7,577 nt of DNA from the NCBI GenBank assembly GCA_003524145.1, contig DODZ01000018.1, positions 1-7,577 of the forward strand. Reading direction: 5' to 3'. This document shows, in pieces, positions 7,125 through 7,577 of the stretch. How positions within the stretch are numbered: position 1 is the stretch's first letter; each line of letters begins with the position of its first letter. The position numbers and the translations under genes were made by a program. The notes below the pieces were generated by a model, which made no database searches, was not told the origin of the DNA, and was given only the letters and a program-made list of their open reading frames with translations. This stretch comes from Candidatus Apopatosoma intestinale. Its GTDB lineage: Bacteria > Bacillota > Clostridia > Oscillospirales > CAG-272.

Positions 7125-7207
7125 GTTTCCGTTTTCAGGCGCCTTCATTCATATAGTCGTGGGAAAGATAAAACGGTTAAGACGTTTTTTAAAAAAAAGC
7201 AAAAAAA
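7124..7207 (-). repeat. Direct repeat, copy 2: promoter and leader of the sigma gene
   Basis: The partner of 5413-5497 (about 91% identity over the gap-free 77 bases). It contains the candidate ECF promoter, the palindrome AGGCGCCT (7137-7144) in the leader, and at its upstream end the U-tract of the tRNA terminator. The two copies flank the whole sigma gene and its terminator, 1710 bases apart in the same orientation, so recombination between them would excise the gene. Confidence 0.9.
7156..7181 (-). promoter_or_regulatory. Candidate ECF-type promoter of the sigma gene (probable autoregulation)
   Basis: Minus strand: -35 CTTAAC (7176-7181) followed by CGTTTT, a 16-base spacer (7160-7175), then -10 CGAC (7156-7159). 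An AAC-centred -35 followed by a T-run, with a CGAC/CGTC/CGTA -10 at 16-17 bases, is the known pattern of Bacillus ECF promoters (SigW, SigX). Transcription would begin about 33 bases before the ATG. No good sigma-A promoter is seen in the same stretch. Confidence 0.6.
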
Positions 7208-7235
7208 ATAACCGGCAAGTGACACTTACCGGTTA
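7201..7235 (-). terminator. Intrinsic terminator of the tRNA cluster
   Basis: On the minus strand TAACCGGTAAGT pairs with ACTTGCCGGTTA (12 bp including one U-G pair) around a GTC loop, followed by eight T. It starts one base after the CCA end of tRNA-Gly, so Gly is the last tRNA of the transcript. The T-run overlaps the start of direct repeat copy 2. Confidence 0.9.
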
Positions 7236-7236
7236 A

Positions 7237-7312
7237 TGGAGCGGATTACGGGGCTCGAACCCGCCACCTCGACCTTGGCAAGGTCGCGCTCTACCAAATG
7301 AGCTAAATCCGC
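7237..7312 (-). tRNA. tRNA-Gly(GCC)
   Basis: 76 bases with encoded CCA (7237-7239) and discriminator U. The acceptor stem is GCGGATT/AATCCGC. The anticodon stem CGACC/GGTCG encloses loop TTGCCAA, giving anticodon GCC. The T-arm GCGGG-TTCGAGC-CCCGT is normal. Only 3 bases separate it from tRNA-Phe upstream, so the two are certainly processed from one transcript. Confidence 0.97.
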
Positions 7313-7315
7313 AAA

Positions 7316-7391
7316 TGGTGCCTCCGATCGGAATCGAACCAACGACACGGGGATTTTCAGTCCCCTGCTCTACCAACTGAGCTACAGAGGC
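7316..7391 (-). tRNA. tRNA-Phe(GAA)
   Basis: 76 bases with encoded CCA (7316-7318) and discriminator A. The acceptor stem is GCCTCTG/CGGAGGC with one U-G pair. The anticodon stem GGGGA/TCCCC encloses loop CTGAAAA, giving anticodon GAA. The D-arm contains AGCTCAGTTGGTAGAGC and the T-loop TTCGATT. Confidence 0.97.
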
Positions 7392-7401
7392 GTGCAAGGA
7401 T

Positions 7402-7424
7402 AAAAAAAGCGACTTATCAGCCGC
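7402..7424 (-). terminator. Terminator-like hairpin between tRNA-Asp and tRNA-Phe
   Basis: Minus strand GCGGCT (7419-7424) pairs with AGTCGC (7409-7414), 6 bp with one G-U pair and loop GATA, followed by seven T (7402-7408). A second small hairpin, CGCAA/TTGCG (7426-7441), precedes it. No promoter fits in the 10 bases before tRNA-Phe, so Phe and Gly must rely on read-through or an element inside tRNA-Asp. It may be a weak terminator that attenuates the distal tRNAs, or only a processing spacer. Confidence 0.5.
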
Positions 7425-7447
7425 CCGCAAAGATGCTTGCGAAAAAA

Positions 7448-7524
7448 TGGCGACCCGGATGAGACTCGAACTCACGACCTCTAGCGTGACAGGCTAGCGT
7501 TCTAACCAACTGAACTACCGGGCC
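7448..7524 (-). tRNA. tRNA-Asp(GTC)
   Basis: 77 bases with encoded CCA (7448-7450) and discriminator G. The acceptor stem is GGCCCGG/CCGGGTC with a G-U pair at position 2. The anticodon stem CTAGC/GCTAG encloses loop CTGTCAC, giving anticodon GTC. The T-arm GTGAG-TTCGAGT-CTCAT is normal. Confidence 0.97.
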
Positions 7525-7527
7525 ATC

Positions 7528-7547
7528 GAGAATCCTATTGGACTCTC
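7528..7547 (-). other. Hairpin filling the spacer between the Val-type tRNA and tRNA-Asp
   Basis: Minus strand GAGAGTCC and GGATTCTC form an 8-bp stem with one G-U pair and loop AATA, using nearly all of the 23-base spacer. No U-tract follows, so it is not a terminator; a role in processing of the precursor is plausible. Confidence 0.5.
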
Positions 7548-7577
7548 TGGTGGGAACAATAGGGCTCGAACCTATGA
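7548..7577 (-). tRNA. 3' end of a tRNA, probably Val (cut by the window edge)
   Basis: Visible are CCA (7548-7550), discriminator A, the 3' acceptor strand TGTTCCC (implying a 5' GGGAACA) and a complete T-arm ATAGG-TTCGAGC-CCTAT. The anticodon lies outside the window. The GGGAACA acceptor and ATAGG T-stem are typical of Firmicutes tRNA-Val, and Val next to Asp is a common order, but the identity is an inference. Confidence 0.75.

Noticed and set aside
7233..7475. 80-codon minus-strand open frame
   Set aside because: It covers three well-formed tRNA genes; peptides such as SVAQLVEQGTENPRVVGSIP are a classic false translation of tRNA sequence.

Overview
The window reads as a piece of a low-to-mid GC Firmicutes chromosome, most likely from the class Clostridia. 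The signs are a large cell-surface protein with S-layer homology (SLH) domains, strong GGAGG ribosome binding sites, intrinsic terminators with long U-tracts, and a tight tRNA cluster with encoded CCA ends. No species can be named from the sequence alone. Every gene I can support is on the minus strand, so transcription runs from right to left.

In transcription order, the window opens with the 3' end of a tRNA gene (probably Val, cut by the window edge), then tRNA-Asp(GUC), tRNA-Phe(GAA) and tRNA-Gly(GCC). A hairpin fills the Val-Asp spacer. A terminator-like hairpin with a U7 tract lies between Asp and Phe, and a strong terminator starts one base after tRNA-Gly. Next comes an RNA polymerase sigma factor of the ECF type, 524 residues long. 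Only its first ~160 residues are sigma; the other ~360 are a probable winged-helix segment and an unrecognised C-terminal region. It is preceded by a good candidate ECF-type promoter (CTTAAC, 16 bases, CGAC), so it probably controls itself. It ends at its own terminator.

Beyond that terminator lies a second copy (about 90% identical) of the ~85-base promoter/leader of the sigma gene. Its -35 and spacer are intact but the -10 is altered. It runs straight into a 40-codon remnant of an IS3-family transposase. After that come an ordinary AT-rich vegetative promoter and a 1634-residue secreted protein with three N-terminal SLH domains and an unrecognised, tyrosine- and cysteine-containing body. 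That gene ends at a perfect 13-bp terminator. The last ~190 bases hold no gene but are dense in small inverted and direct repeats.

The most interesting unit is the sigma cassette. It is visibly more AT-rich than the SLH gene, has no adjacent anti-sigma gene, carries a long uncharacterised C-terminal extension, and is bracketed by direct repeats of its own promoter, each starting in the U-tract of a terminator, next to a tRNA cluster and an IS remnant. Whether the second promoter copy still serves the SLH gene ~280 bases downstream is open.
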